A stretch of DNA of 56,818 bases, taken from the NCBI RefSeq assembly GCF_001426885.1, contig NZ_LMFP01000028.1:363125-419942 (forward strand), written 5' to 3'. Both the position numbers and the translations under genes were made by a program. Positions 31,026-40,203 of the stretch are shown here, one piece after another (position 1 is the stretch's first letter; each line of letters opens with the position of its first letter). The notes below the pieces were generated by a model that was not told the DNA's origin, ran no database searches, and saw only the letters and a list, made by a program, of their open reading frames with translations. This DNA comes from Pelomonas sp. Root1444. Its GTDB lineage: Bacteria > Pseudomonadota > Gammaproteobacteria > Burkholderiales > Burkholderiaceae_C.

Positions 31026-31532
31026 TCAGGAACCAGTTTCTGCTCCGCCGGATGCGCCGCTCGGGGCAACCCAGCTCGTGAACGGCCGAACCGCCAGGTT
31101 GGCGTTGACGTAGCGGCCATCGCCCGTGACCTCGGCGCCCAGCCAGGCTGGAGGGACGAAGGACTGGCCCTCGGATTCGAGCTCGATCTCGGCCAGCACC
31201 AGGCCGGCATTGGCGCCGAGGAACTCGTCAACCTCCCACGTCATGCCCGCATGCGGGCACAGGTGGCGGACCTTCTCGACCACGGGTCCGTCGCACATCG
31301 TCAGCAGCGCCTGCGCGTCGGCCAGCGGCACGGGGTACTCGAATTCGGCCCGCGTCGCACCCCGCGTGAGGCCCTTGATCGTCAGGAAGGCCACGTCGCC
31401 CGCGATGCGGATGCGCACCGTGCGCGCCGGGTCGCGGCTGAGGTAGCCCTGGCTGAAGCGTGTCTGCGTCGCGGCCTGCAGGCGCCAGCCGTCGCCCGTG
31501 GCGAGGAACTTGCGTTCGATCTCAATGCCCAT
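31026..31532 (-). CDS. CYTH domain protein (inorganic triphosphatase / class IV cyclase-like)
   Basis: 168-residue tunnel-fold protein. The signature ExExK appears as EIERKF at residues 3-8, and the strand pattern with basic residues (TRFSQGYLSRDPARTVRIRIAGDVAFLTIKG, then EFEYPVPLADAQALL and WEVDEFLGANAGLVLAEIELESEGQ) is typical of CYTH enzymes. Stand-alone bacterial CYTH proteins of this size mostly hydrolyse inorganic triphosphate. The start at 31532 lies 11 nt inside the end of the helicase gene, so translation is coupled. A longer in-frame start at 31667 would overlap the helicase by much more and is rejected. Confidence 0.9.
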   Translation of the reverse strand: MGIEIERKFLATGDGWRLQAATQTRFSQGYLSRDPARTVRIRIAGDVAFLTIKGLTRGATRAEFEYPVPLADAQALLTMCDGPVVEKVRHLCPHAGMTWEVDEFLGANAGLVLAEIELESEGQSFVPPAWLGAEVTGDGRYVNANLAVRPFTSWVAPSGASGGAETGS

Positions 31533-32772
31533 CGCCGGCCCCTCCTGCGCGGGCCGCGGCCTCACGCAGCTTGTCCTTCTTGCTCTTGCGCGTCGTGCTC
31601 TTGATGCCGCCTGCGGCCTGGGCCTCCGTGGCCACGGCAGTGGGTTCGAAGCCGGCCAGCCGCTCACGCGGCACGCGCTGGCCCTGGCGTTTCTCGATCA
31701 GGCGGAAATGGCTCTCGGCGTTCTCGGCGCTGTCCGCGCAGATGAAGCTGACGGCCGTCCCTGGCGCGCCCGCGCGGCCGGTGCGGCCGATGCGGTGCAC
31801 GTAGTCGGCCGCCGAGCGCGGCAGCTCGTAGTTGATGACGGCGTCCAGCGCATCGATGTGCAGACCGCGGGCGGCGACGTCGGTGGCCACCAGCACTTCG
31901 ACCCTGCCGGCCTTCAGCGCTTCCAGCACGTCGCGCCGCGCGCCCTGGCTCAGCTCGCCATGCAGCACACCGGCCTTGAAGCCATGGGCGAACAACTTGT
32001 CCGACACCAGCTCGGCCGTGTAGCGGCTGGCGACGAACACCAGCGCCCGGGGCCAGGCGGCGTCGCGGAGCAGTTGCCGCAGGGCCGGCAGGCGTTGGGC
32101 ACGGTCGAGCTGGATGGCACGCTGCGTGATCTGCGGCGGCGCCTCCTCGATCGTGATGTGCACCGGGTCGTGCAGCAGCTGCGCGGCCAGCGCCTGCACG
32201 GCGGGTTCAAAGGTGGCGGAGAACAGCAGCGACTGGCGCTGCGCCGGCAGCAGCGCCAGCACGCGCTGCAGTTCATCGGCGAAGCCCTGGCTGAGCAGCC
32301 GGTCGGCCTCGTCGAGCACCAGGCATTGCACGCCGGAGAGCTGCAGGCCGTTGTGGTCCAGCAAGTCCAGCAACCGCCCCGGCGTGGCCACCATCACGTC
32401 GCAACCGCCGCGCAACGCCATCAGCTGCGGGTTGATGGACACGCCGCCGAAGGCGAGCGCGACCTTCGGCCGGTGCAGCAGCGTGGCAGCCAGTTCGCGC
32501 AGCAGTTCGGCCGTCTGCGCGGCCAGCTCGCGGGTGGGCGCCAGCACCAGCGCGCGCGGCCCCGGCCGGGGTGGCGACGCGACCAGCCGCTGCAGCAGCG
32601 GCAGCGCGAAGGCGGCCGTCTTGCCAGAGCCGGTCTGCGCAAGCGCAAGCACGTCGGAGCCGGCCAGGATGGGCGGCAGCGCGGCCGACTGGATGGCGGT
32701 CGGCGCGTGATAGCCCAGCGCGCGCACGGCACGCAGCAGGGCGGGCGTGAGGCCCAGGGATGCGAAGGACAT
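31522..32772 (-). CDS. DEAD-box ATP-dependent RNA helicase (RhlE-like)
   Basis: 416-residue cytoplasmic RNA helicase. All core motifs are visible: Q-motif (PTAIQSAALP), motif I AQTGSGKT, Ia APTRELA, II DEAD, III SAT, V TDVAARGL and VI HRIGRTGRAG. The basic tail (TTRKSKKDKLREAAARAGG) resembles RhlE C-termini. It unwinds short RNA duplexes in ribosome assembly or mRNA turnover. Start MSFASLGLTPALLRA is the usual N-terminus. It overlaps the CYTH gene by 11 nt. Confidence 0.95.
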   Translation of the reverse strand: MSFASLGLTPALLRAVRALGYHAPTAIQSAALPPILAGSDVLALAQTGSGKTAAFALPLLQRLVASPPRPGPRALVLAPTRELAAQTAELLRELAATLLHRPKVALAFGGVSINPQLMALRGGCDVMVATPGRLLDLLDHNGLQLSGVQCLVLDEADRLLSQGFADELQRVLALLPAQRQSLLFSATFEPAVQALAAQLLHDPVHITIEEAPPQITQRAIQLDRAQRLPALRQLLRDAAWPRALVFVASRYTAELVSDKLFAHGFKAGVLHGELSQGARRDVLEALKAGRVEVLVATDVAARGLHIDALDAVINYELPRSAADYVHRIGRTGRAGAPGTAVSFICADSAENAESHFRLIEKRQGQRVPRERLAGFEPTAVATEAQAAGGIKSTTRKSKKDKLREAAARAGGAGDGH

Positions 32773-32847
32773 GCGCGATTGTCGCGAGGTCTGAAGAAGT
32801 TGCAGGACAGACCGCCCGAGCGAATCGAGCAGCGCTGTCCCGGCTGA

Positions 32848-33435
32848 CTAGAAAAGCGGCTGCTGGTCGCCCGCGAGCTGCCCGGCGGCGCGCGCCTCGA
32901 TCAGCAGCATGCGGCGCTTGGTCTCGACGCCGCCGGGCGCAGAGAACCCGGTCGGCTCGCCGCCAACGCCCATCACGCGGTGGCAGGGCACGATGGGCGG
33001 GAACGGGTTGTCGCCCTCGGCCCGACCGACGGCGCGCGCAGCGCCCGGCTGGCCCAGCGCCGCGGCGATCTCGCCGTAGGTGCGCGTCTGGCCGGGCGGG
33101 ATGGCCCGCGTCAGCGCATGCACCTGGCGGCGGAACTCGGGGATGCCGCGCTCGTCGAGTTGGATGTCGCTGAGGTCGCGCACTTCGCCGGCCAGCAGCG
33201 CGCGGATGCCGTCGACGGCACGGGCGATCTCCGGCGGCAGCCCGGTCACGAGCTGCGCCGTGGGATGGCGGCGCGCCAGTCGTGCCGGGCTGGCGTCCGG
33301 CAGCAGCGACGCGACGATGCCGCGCTCGCTCCACACCACGCCGCAGCGGCCCAGCGCCGTGTCGAAGCTGTGGCTCCACAGCGGCTCGCCGGGCGGGATG
33401 GCGGCTTCAGGGGCGTCGACAGAATCGTTCACGTT
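32848..33435 (-). CDS. ogt: methylated-DNA--[protein]-cysteine S-methyltransferase
   Basis: 195-residue suicide repair protein that removes alkyl groups from O6-alkylguanine. The active-site PCHRV is present (NPFPPIVPCHRVMGVGG), with the DNA-binding wing RTYGEIAAALGQPGAARAVGRAEG just before. The GTG start at 33435 (VNDSVDAPEA) is chosen because a TTG start at 33477 would encode a tail complementary to nothing known and lies deeper in the upstream gene. Even so it overlaps the MBL-fold gene by 29 nt. Ogt-type rather than Ada-type, since no AraC domain is present. Confidence 0.92.
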   Translation of the reverse strand, partial: NVNDSVDAPEAAIPPGEPLWSHSFDTALGRCGVVWSERGIVASLLPDASPARLARRHPTAQLVTGLPPEIARAVDGIRALLAGEVRDLSDIQLDERGIPEFRRQVHALTRAIPPGQTRTYGEIAAALGQPGAARAVGRAEGDNPFPPIVPCHRVMGVGGEPTGFSAPGGVETKRRMLLIEARAAGQLAGDQQPLF

Positions 33436-34354
33436 GCTCGGGCGGGGCTTGCAGCAGGGTCTTGAAATAGTAGCCAACCATGCTGCCCGCGCGGGCTTGG
33501 CCGGCCTCGTCCAGCCAGGGCGCGGCGTGCGTGCGCCAGACGGCGGCGCAGGCGGCCGGGTGCAGGCCCTGGCCGGCGCAGTCCAGCAGGGCTTCGAAGC
33601 CGCCGCGCCAGCGTTCGAAATCGGCCCGGCTCATGACCGGGCCGTGGCCCGGCACCAGGCGTTGGAAGGGCTGGGCCGACAACCGCGCCAGCGCCTCACG
33701 CCAGGCCGGCGGGCAGGCGGTGTCGAGGAAGGGCACGGGCAGCGTGACGAGGTCGCCGGCGGCCAGCGTGCCGCTCGCGCGGTCCAGCACCCACAGGTCG
33801 CCGCCGCTGACCGCCGTCTCCACGCCCACTTGAAGCGGGCGGCCGGCTAGCGTCAGCGCGGAGGCCGATATGACCTCGTGGTCGGGGCGCAGTGCATCGG
33901 GCTGGCCCAGCAGCTCGACATCCACTCGCATGACGGCGGCCTGCGCGGGCGCCGCCGATGGCAGGGCCTCGACGAGCTGGCGGCGGTAACGGTCCAGCCA
34001 GCCATCGGGCGCCAGCGCCTGGCGGACCGCCGCCGAGGCCCAGACCTGCACGCCGGGCCGCTGCGCCCGCAGCCAGGCATTGCCGCCGAGATGGTCCAGA
34101 TGCCAGTGCGTGTTCAGCACCGCGCGCACGTCGCCGCCGGCGGCCGCGAGCGCGGCTTCGGTGTGGGCGCGGTGGCGGCCGCTGTCGATCAGCAGCCAGC
34201 CGCCGCCCTCGCCTTGCAGCAACAGGCTGTTGCCGTCGGGCTGGCGACCGGCCTCGAAACCGCCGGGCACGAGGACGACGCCGGGCGCCAGCGTCTGCTG
34301 GGCCTGGGCGGCGCCGCACAGCAGGGCGAACACGAGCAGGAACAGCGCATGCAT
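33407..34354 (-). CDS. exported metallo-beta-lactamase-fold hydrolase
   Basis: 315 residues. Signal peptide: MHALFLLVFALLCGAAQAQ. The di-zinc motif HxHxDH is intact as NTHWHLDHLGG, about residue 83, followed by AGDLVTLPVPF (Asp/His region) and LVPGHGPVM. The general layout resembles the quinoprotein-relay or SoxH-like MBL hydrolases of Burkholderiales; enzymatic substrate is not known. ATG at 34354 is used; the upstream first start lacks a plausible leader. It is followed by ogt (overlap) and preceded by dusA. Confidence 0.85.
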   Translation of the reverse strand: MHALFLLVFALLCGAAQAQQTLAPGVVLVPGGFEAGRQPDGNSLLLQGEGGGWLLIDSGRHRAHTEAALAAAGGDVRAVLNTHWHLDHLGGNAWLRAQRPGVQVWASAAVRQALAPDGWLDRYRRQLVEALPSAAPAQAAVMRVDVELLGQPDALRPDHEVISASALTLAGRPLQVGVETAVSGGDLWVLDRASGTLAAGDLVTLPVPFLDTACPPAWREALARLSAQPFQRLVPGHGPVMSRADFERWRGGFEALLDCAGQGLHPAACAAVWRTHAAPWLDEAGQARAGSMVGYYFKTLLQAPPEQRERFCRRP

Positions 34355-34399
34355 CGCCCGATGCTCGCGGATGCCGGCCCGCCGGCCGGTCGTCATGGC

Positions 34400-35419
34400 T
34401 CAGGCGGTGACGGCGAGGCCCGACACGCGGGCCGCGGTCGCCTGCTTCGCGACCTCGCGCGGCGGCAGCGTCTTCAGGCGATGGTCGCTCCAGACCTGGC
34501 GCCAGCGACGCGCGCCCGGCGTGCCGTTCCACAGGCCCAGCGCATGGCGCATCGCATGCGCCCAGGAGCGGCCGCTGGCGTGCACACGGTCGAGGTAGTC
34601 CAGCCAGGCGGCTTCCACCTGCTCGCGCGAGCTGGCGGGGTCGGGCTGGCCGAAGAAGCGCGAGTCCCACTGCGCCATGCTCCAGGGCTCGTGGTAGGCC
34701 TCGCGGCCGACCATGACGCCGTCAACCTGCGTGAGCTGCTCGGCGATCTCGTCGGCGTTCTTCAGGCCGCCGTTGATGGCGATGGTCAGCTGCGGGAACT
34801 CGCGCTTGAGCTGCGCGACCAGCGCATAGCGCAGCGGCGGGATCTCGCGGTTCTCCTTGGGCGAGAGGCCTTGCAGCCAGGCGTTGCGGGCATGCACGAT
34901 GAAGACCTCGCAACCGGCCTCGGCCACCGTGCCGACGAAATCGCGCACGAACTCGTAGCTTTCAATCTTGTCGATGCCGATGCGGTGCTTGACGGTGACG
35001 GGCAGCGCCGTCGCGTCGCGCATCGCCTTCACGCAGTCCGCCACCAGCTGCGGCTCGGCCATCAGGCAGGCGCCGAACGCCCCCTTCTGCACCCGCTCGC
35101 TGGGGCAGCCGCAGTTCAGGTTGACCTCGTCGTAGCCCCAGCGCTCGGCCAGCTTCGCGCAGGCGGCCAGGTCGGCCGGTTCGCTGCCGCCTAGTTGCAG
35201 CGCGACCGGGTGCTCCTCGGCGTTGAAGTCGAGGTGGCGGGCCTGGTCGCCGTGCAGCAAGGCGCCGGTCGTCACCATCTCGGTATAGAGCAGCGTGCGG
35301 CGGGTGATGAGGCGGTGCAGATAGCGGCAATGCCGGTCCGTCCAATCCATCATCGGCGCGACCGACAGGCGCCAGGGCGAGAAGCCGGCGCGAAGTTCTT
35401 GTTCAGTATCGAAATTCAT
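34400..35419 (-). CDS. dusA: tRNA-dihydrouridine(20/20a) synthase DusA
   Basis: 339-residue flavoenzyme that reduces uridines in the tRNA D-loop. Landmarks: SVAPMMDWTDRHCRYLHRLI, LYTEMVTTGALLHGD, VALQLGGSEPADLA, the catalytic Cys region NLNCGCPSERVQKGAFGACLM, VKHRIGID and FIVHARNAWLQGLSPKENREIPPL. The start at 35419 (MNFDTEQEL) fits; a further in-frame ATG 21 nt upstream (MDGECGMNF) is possible. It is divergent from the cysteine-hydrolase gene at 35571. Confidence 0.96.
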   Translation of the reverse strand: MNFDTEQELRAGFSPWRLSVAPMMDWTDRHCRYLHRLITRRTLLYTEMVTTGALLHGDQARHLDFNAEEHPVALQLGGSEPADLAACAKLAERWGYDEVNLNCGCPSERVQKGAFGACLMAEPQLVADCVKAMRDATALPVTVKHRIGIDKIESYEFVRDFVGTVAEAGCEVFIVHARNAWLQGLSPKENREIPPLRYALVAQLKREFPQLTIAINGGLKNADEIAEQLTQVDGVMVGREAYHEPWSMAQWDSRFFGQPDPASSREQVEAAWLDYLDRVHASGRSWAHAMRHALGLWNGTPGARRWRQVWSDHRLKTLPPREVAKQATAARVSGLAVTA

Positions 35420-35570
35420 CCCACATTCGCCATCCATCGGCCCTGCGCCCGCCATTGTGCCCGGCGGGAACCGCGCTTGCCGGCGGGCGGCGTACCGTGC
35501 AAAGAGGAAAGCCACCATGACCGCACACCCGACCTTGCCGCAGCTTTTTCCACAGGCCGAGCGCTGAGCG

Positions 35571-36170
35571 ATGGCAGCCCGGGCCCACCGCCGCGCAGGC
35601 GCCACGCCGGTCGCCAACAACGAGGAGCTGGCGCCGTCGCGGCGCGTGCTGCTGCTGGTCGACTTCATCAACCCGCTGCAGTTCGTCGGCGCCGAGGCGC
35701 TGGCCCCCTGGGCGCTGGAGGCCGCACGCGCCACCGCGGCGCTGAAGAAACGCTTCGATGCGGCGGGGGAGCGCGTCATCTACGTCAACGACAACTTCGG
35801 CCAGTGGCGCTCGGACTTCCGCACGCTGGTGGCTCATTGTCGCCATCAGCGGGGCACCTCGGCCGGCCTGGTGCGCCAGCTGCCGCCCGGAAAGGGTGAC
35901 CTGATGGTGTTGAAGCCGCGGCATTCGGGCTTTCACGCCACGCCGTTGGAGTTGCTGCTGCAGCAGCTTGGCGCGCGCAAGCTGGTCATCGCCGGGCTGG
36001 CCACCGACTACTGCGTCATGTGCACGGCGATGGACGCCTATGTGCGCGGCTACGACCTGTGGGTACCCAGCGACTGCACGGCGGCTGAATCACCCGAGCA
36101 GCGCGACCAGGCGCTGGGGTGGATGCGGCAGGCGTTGAAGGCGGATATCCGACCGGCGGGTGGCCGCTGA
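35571..36170 (+). CDS. isochorismatase-like cysteine hydrolase
   Basis: 199-residue cytoplasmic hydrolase of the isochorismatase-like fold. The catalytic triad is readable: Asp in LLLVDFINPL, Lys in LKPRHSGFHATPL and Cys in ATDYCVMCTAMDA. The cis-peptide region of the family (LVIAGLATDYCV) is typical. Relatives hydrolyse nicotinamide, isochorismate, biuret or small amides; the substrate here cannot be read. The residues before EELAPSRR are atypical, so the start may be slightly later. It is convergent with the acyltransferase gene. Confidence 0.88.
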   Translation: MAARAHRRAGATPVANNEELAPSRRVLLLVDFINPLQFVGAEALAPWALEAARATAALKKRFDAAGERVIYVNDNFGQWRSDFRTLVAHCRHQRGTSAGLVRQLPPGKGDLMVLKPRHSGFHATPLELLLQQLGARKLVIAGLATDYCVMCTAMDAYVRGYDLWVPSDCTAAESPEQRDQALGWMRQALKADIRPAGGR

Positions 36171-36209
36171 GGCCGCGCCCTGCGGAATACGGCGGGGACG
36201 AAGGCCCGG

Positions 36210-38222
36210 CTACGACGGCGAAGCTTGTCTGGTTGCAGCGCTCTGCTTCAACAGTTGGAGCAGCGGCTTCTCGAGGTCCGGCGCCAGGCTGAGCGCAAAC
36301 TCTTCCGTCAAGTGGTTCCGGTCCTTGAACATGACCAGCCCATCACGCGCGGTCCTGCACACCGGCTCGTTGCAAATCGCGCGGGACAGGTTGATGAATG
36401 TTGCGCCACGGCGCATCAGAACGGCCTCTTCCGCGGTCGCCAGTGGCGCAATGCGCGCCTCCTCATCATCGGCCCGGTAGGTGCAGGCACCGCCGATGGA
36501 CCACGAGCGCCAGGCCGCACGCGCATGGCATCCAGGCACGTTGAAGCCGGGGAACGGGATGTCCTTCAAATAGCCCACCTGGACGCCTGCACGCTGCAAC
36601 CGCATCACCGTTCGGTCCAGCCCGGCTTGCCAACGGCCCGGCTCGATGCTGTAGCCCGAGGAACTCGCCATGACCACCACCGCGGGCCGCATGGCCTCGA
36701 TGCGCTGAAGCATGCGATCGCGCCAGAGGGTGCATTCGCGATAGTCACCGAGCGTCGTGTAGACCGCGACCGGGACGTCAACCGACGGGCAGGCCGATTT
36801 CGTCAATACCACCAGCCGCAATTGATGCTTCAACGCCAATTGCTGCAAGGGGACGAACCACTGCGAGGCGTGGGAATCGCCAAACAGGACCACCGTCGCC
36901 GTGGGCTGGTCGGCCCCGTATTCGCATGCAGGTTGGTCAACGGCGTCCGCGAGCGTCAGGCAACCGGTTGCCTCCGTGAGGTCCCAGCGGGCGGCGCGTT
37001 CGAAGCGCTCCTGTTCTGGCCCCACATGGATGAACTTGCGCGTAAATTGGGCACCCGCAGCGACGGCCACGCACAGGCCGAGCCCGGCCAGGACGACCTG
37101 GCGCGCGGAGAGGGCCGGGAACAGGGCATGCATGAAAGGCTGCTCGACGAAGCGGTATGACAACCACCCCAAGCCGACGGACAGCGCGAGCAGGCAGACC
37201 GTCATCCACGCCGCGGGCTCCGGCACGATCACGGCCGCGCCGATCAACACCGGCCAATGCCAGAGGTAGACGGAGTACGAGCAATCGCCCAACTGGCGGA
37301 TGCCACTGGACTGCAGCAGCCTGCCAACCATGGACTGCCGGCCATGCTGGACGACGACGAGCAACAGGGCAGCGGCAGCAACCGGGAATGCCGCCCAGAA
37401 ACCGGGGAACCGCATGCGGCCGTCAAACAGCAGCGAAACCGCACACAGCGTGCCCACGGCGACCCAGCCCATGGCAGCAACCGCCCGGCCGCTCCAGCGA
37501 GCCGCCAGGCCCGGCCAGACGGAGATCGCCATGCCGACGGCGAATTCCCAGATCCGGAACGGCGTGAGGAAGAAGGTGTACTTGAAGTTGATCAGTGAGA
37601 CGACCACGCAGGCCGCAAAGCTGAGGCCGCCGAGGACGAGAAGCAACCCACCGGTCACCGCCCGCGGCGTGCCACGGAAAAGGCGTACGGCCAAGAGCAT
37701 CAGCAAAGGCCAGAAGAGATAGAACTGCTCTTCCACTGCGAGGGACCAAAGATGCAAGGCCGGGTTGGCCTCGGTATGCCCGCCGAAGTAATCCGTCGGT
37801 CGACTGGCAAACCAAAGGTTCCCTGCATAGAGCGCCGCGGCACGCGCTGACGACAACAACTCGTCTTGCTCCTGCGGTGCGTACAGCAAGCGGATGCCCA
37901 CCACGGTGACCGCCAACACCAGCGCCGCGGCAGGCAACAGACGTCGCACACGGCGCGCGTAGAACGCCCACAAGTCGAGCCCGCTCTTCGTCTCCAGTTC
38001 TCTCAGCAGCAGTCCGCCAATGAGATAACCCGAAATGACGAAGAAAACGTCGACACCGACATAACCTCCGCCAAACCCCGGTACGGCGGCGTGGTTCAGC
38101 AACACCAGCAGGATCGCGACGCCGCGCATGCCCTGAAGCCCAGGGTTGAAACGGGTGGTCGCAAGCACGCCGCCCGGATGCGACTGCGCCCCCAGCGCCA
38201 ACGATGCGCTTGTAGCGCTCAC
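36210..38222 (-). CDS. OafA-type membrane acyltransferase with SGNH domain
   Basis: 670 residues from GTG 38222. Part 1 (about residues 25-380) is an acyltransferase-3 domain of ten or so helices: LQGMRGVAILLVLLNHAAV (catalytic His), VGVDVFFVISGYLIGGLLL, SLAVEEQFYLFWPLL. Part 2 (about 400-670) is a periplasmic SGNH hydrolase-like domain with VVLFGDSHASQWF (Ser) and the D-x-x-H of MFKDRNHLTEEF. Such fusions O-acetylate cell-surface polysaccharide or LPS. Its GTG overlaps the stop of the enoyl-CoA hydratase gene (GTGA). The gene looks less GC-rich than its neighbours by eye, a possible sign of transfer. Confidence 0.92.
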   Translation of the reverse strand: MSATSASLALGAQSHPGGVLATTRFNPGLQGMRGVAILLVLLNHAAVPGFGGGYVGVDVFFVISGYLIGGLLLRELETKSGLDLWAFYARRVRRLLPAAALVLAVTVVGIRLLYAPQEQDELLSSARAAALYAGNLWFASRPTDYFGGHTEANPALHLWSLAVEEQFYLFWPLLMLLAVRLFRGTPRAVTGGLLLVLGGLSFAACVVVSLINFKYTFFLTPFRIWEFAVGMAISVWPGLAARWSGRAVAAMGWVAVGTLCAVSLLFDGRMRFPGFWAAFPVAAAALLLVVVQHGRQSMVGRLLQSSGIRQLGDCSYSVYLWHWPVLIGAAVIVPEPAAWMTVCLLALSVGLGWLSYRFVEQPFMHALFPALSARQVVLAGLGLCVAVAAGAQFTRKFIHVGPEQERFERAARWDLTEATGCLTLADAVDQPACEYGADQPTATVVLFGDSHASQWFVPLQQLALKHQLRLVVLTKSACPSVDVPVAVYTTLGDYRECTLWRDRMLQRIEAMRPAVVVMASSSGYSIEPGRWQAGLDRTVMRLQRAGVQVGYLKDIPFPGFNVPGCHARAAWRSWSIGGACTYRADDEEARIAPLATAEEAVLMRRGATFINLSRAICNEPVCRTARDGLVMFKDRNHLTEEFALSLAPDLEKPLLQLLKQSAATRQASPS

Positions 38223-39334
38223 GCCAGATCCTTGAGCGGATGCTCCGCCGCCGGCCACGGGCTGGTGAAGAAGGCGGCCACTTCGGCGGGGTCGACTTCA
38301 GCGACCGTGGCCGGGTTCCAGCGCGGCGCATGGTCCTTGTCGATGGCCAGCGCGCGTATGCCCTCCACCGTCTCGCTGCGCGCCGCGCCACGCAGGTGGA
38401 AGGCGTGGTGCACGAGGTCGCGCTCCAGGCGCAGGTCGTCGGCCAGGCTGAGCTTGCGGCCGCGGCGCACCAGTTCCAGCGTCACGGCCATCATCGTCGG
38501 CGAGCGCTGGCACAGCGTCGCATGCGTCTGCCGCGCCCAGTCGTCGTCAGCCCGCGCCAGCGAGTCGAGGATGGCCGCCACGCTGGGCAGGCCGAAATGG
38601 CGGTCGATGCGATCGGTGGTCGCCTTGGGGGCAGACACCGGGGCGAGGTCGGCGCGTTCCATGACGGTCGCGACCACATGCTCGGCGCTGGGCTGGGCGT
38701 CGTGGCGCAGGTCCTCGACCAAGGCCGGCCACTGCTCGGCGCGCACGAAGACATCGCCGAGGCCCCATTCGATGGCGTCGCCGGCGGCAATGGGATGCCC
38801 GGTCAACGCAAGCCATTCACCGACGTGGCCGGGGCATTGCGCCAGGAACCAGCCGCCGCCGACATCGGGAAACAGGCCGATGCCGGTCTCGGGCATGGCG
38901 AGCTTGGAGCGCTCACTGAGCACGCGCAGCTTGGCGCCCTGGCTGATGCCCATGCCGCCGCCCATGACGATGCCGTCCATCAACGCGATGTAGGGCTTGG
39001 GGTAGGCGTGGATCAGGTGGTTGAGGCGGTATTCCTCGGTGAAGAAATCGGCCAGTGCCGGGTCGCCCGCATGCGCGGCCTGGTGAAAGAAGCGGATGTC
39101 GCCGCCCGCGCAGAAGGCCGGCGGCTTGCCTTCGCGGCCGGCACCGAGCACGGCCACCGCCTGTATCTCGGGGCGCCGCGCCCAGTGCGTCAGCAGCGCC
39201 GTGATGTCACGGATCATGGCCAGCGACAGCGCGTTCAGCGCCTGCGGACGGTTGAGCGTGATGAGGCCCAGGCAGCCATTGACCTCGGCCAGGATGTGGC
39301 CGTCGGAGACCAAGGGCGGGATCAGGTCGTTCAT
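38219..39334 (-). CDS. enoyl-CoA hydratase/isomerase family protein, likely 3-hydroxyisobutyryl-CoA hydrolase type
   Basis: 371-residue crotonase-fold enzyme. Seen: ITLNRPQALNALSLAMI, the oxyanion-hole segments AFCAGGDIRFFHQAA and MDGIVMGGGMGISQGAKLRV, MPETGIGLFPDVGGGWFL, and the C-terminal EGIRALAIDKDHAPRWNPATVAEV. The last two segments are typical of 3-hydroxyisobutyryl-CoA hydrolases (valine breakdown). The gene starts 4 nt inside the end of the DMT transporter gene and overlaps the acyltransferase gene. Function in valine degradation is inferred; no other valine genes are adjacent. Confidence 0.88.
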   Translation of the reverse strand: MNDLIPPLVSDGHILAEVNGCLGLITLNRPQALNALSLAMIRDITALLTHWARRPEIQAVAVLGAGREGKPPAFCAGGDIRFFHQAAHAGDPALADFFTEEYRLNHLIHAYPKPYIALMDGIVMGGGMGISQGAKLRVLSERSKLAMPETGIGLFPDVGGGWFLAQCPGHVGEWLALTGHPIAAGDAIEWGLGDVFVRAEQWPALVEDLRHDAQPSAEHVVATVMERADLAPVSAPKATTDRIDRHFGLPSVAAILDSLARADDDWARQTHATLCQRSPTMMAVTLELVRRGRKLSLADDLRLERDLVHHAFHLRGAARSETVEGIRALAIDKDHAPRWNPATVAEVDPAEVAAFFTSPWPAAEHPLKDLA

Positions 39335-40197
39335 GCGTTCTTCAGGACGGATTTGACGGAGGGAGGTGCCAGCGCCTCGTTGGCGATCAGTGCAACGAGC
39401 ACAAGGCTACCGCCAATCAGCGCCGCGCCGCCTGGGTGTTCGCCCGCAAAGAGCCAGGCCCACAGCACGCCGAGCAGCGTTTCCGCCTGACCCAGCAGCG
39501 CGATCTCATGGCTGGGCAGCTCGCGCGCGAGGCGCACCGCCAGCAGGCAGGGCACGGCGAGCTGGAAGACGCCGAGAAAGGCGAGCAAGCCGAGGTCGTG
39601 CGCACTGGCCTGCAGCGGCCAAGCCAGCGGCAACGTGGCGGCCATCGATAGCAGCGCGCCGATGAGCACAGCGGGCAGCATGTCGCCGCCGCGGCCGACT
39701 TTCTGCAATAGGCACCAGTTGCTGGCAGCGGCCAGCGGCACGCCGAGCGCGATCACAACGCCCAGCAGCGGCCCGCCGATCTGGCCGCTGAACATCCAGG
39801 CGATGCCGGTACCCGCCACGGCGATCGCCGCCCAGGTCCGCACCGGGACCGGCTGGTGCAGGAAGACCCGCGCGAATATGGCCGTGAACAACGGCGACAG
39901 CGACATCGTGACCAGCACGTTGGCCACCGTCGTCAGCGACAGCGCCACCATGAAGGCCGTGAACATGACGGCCCAGCACAAACCCGAGGCCCAGACCGCC
40001 AGGCCCTTGAGGCTGCCCAGCAGTGCCCTGCCCCGCATGACGCCAAGGATCGCCACGAGGGCCAGCGCATTGAACGCGCTGCGCCAAAACGTGATCTCGA
40101 AGCCGCGCGCCGCATCCAGATGCCGCGTGACGACGCCCGCCGAACTCCACATCAGCGTGACCAGCAGCATCAACAAGACGGCGCTACGGTGGCTCAT
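39331..40197 (-). CDS. DMT-superfamily (EamA) transporter
   Basis: 288-residue inner-membrane protein with ten or so helices in two EamA repeats (SAVLLMLLVTLMWSSAGVVTRHLD at the start; AIAVAGTGIAWMFSGQIGG and LLGVLWAWLFAGEHPGGAALIGGSLVLVAL in the second). The ATG at 40197 is preferred; the longer first start at 40305 would translate the hairpin-rich intergenic tract. It overlaps the downstream enoyl-CoA hydratase gene by 4 nt. Exported metabolite unknown. Confidence 0.9.
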   Translation of the reverse strand: MSHRSAVLLMLLVTLMWSSAGVVTRHLDAARGFEITFWRSAFNALALVAILGVMRGRALLGSLKGLAVWASGLCWAVMFTAFMVALSLTTVANVLVTMSLSPLFTAIFARVFLHQPVPVRTWAAIAVAGTGIAWMFSGQIGGPLLGVVIALGVPLAAASNWCLLQKVGRGGDMLPAVLIGALLSMAATLPLAWPLQASAHDLGLLAFLGVFQLAVPCLLAVRLARELPSHEIALLGQAETLLGVLWAWLFAGEHPGGAALIGGSLVLVALIANEALAPPSVKSVLKNA

Positions 40198-40203
40198 GAA
40201 CGA

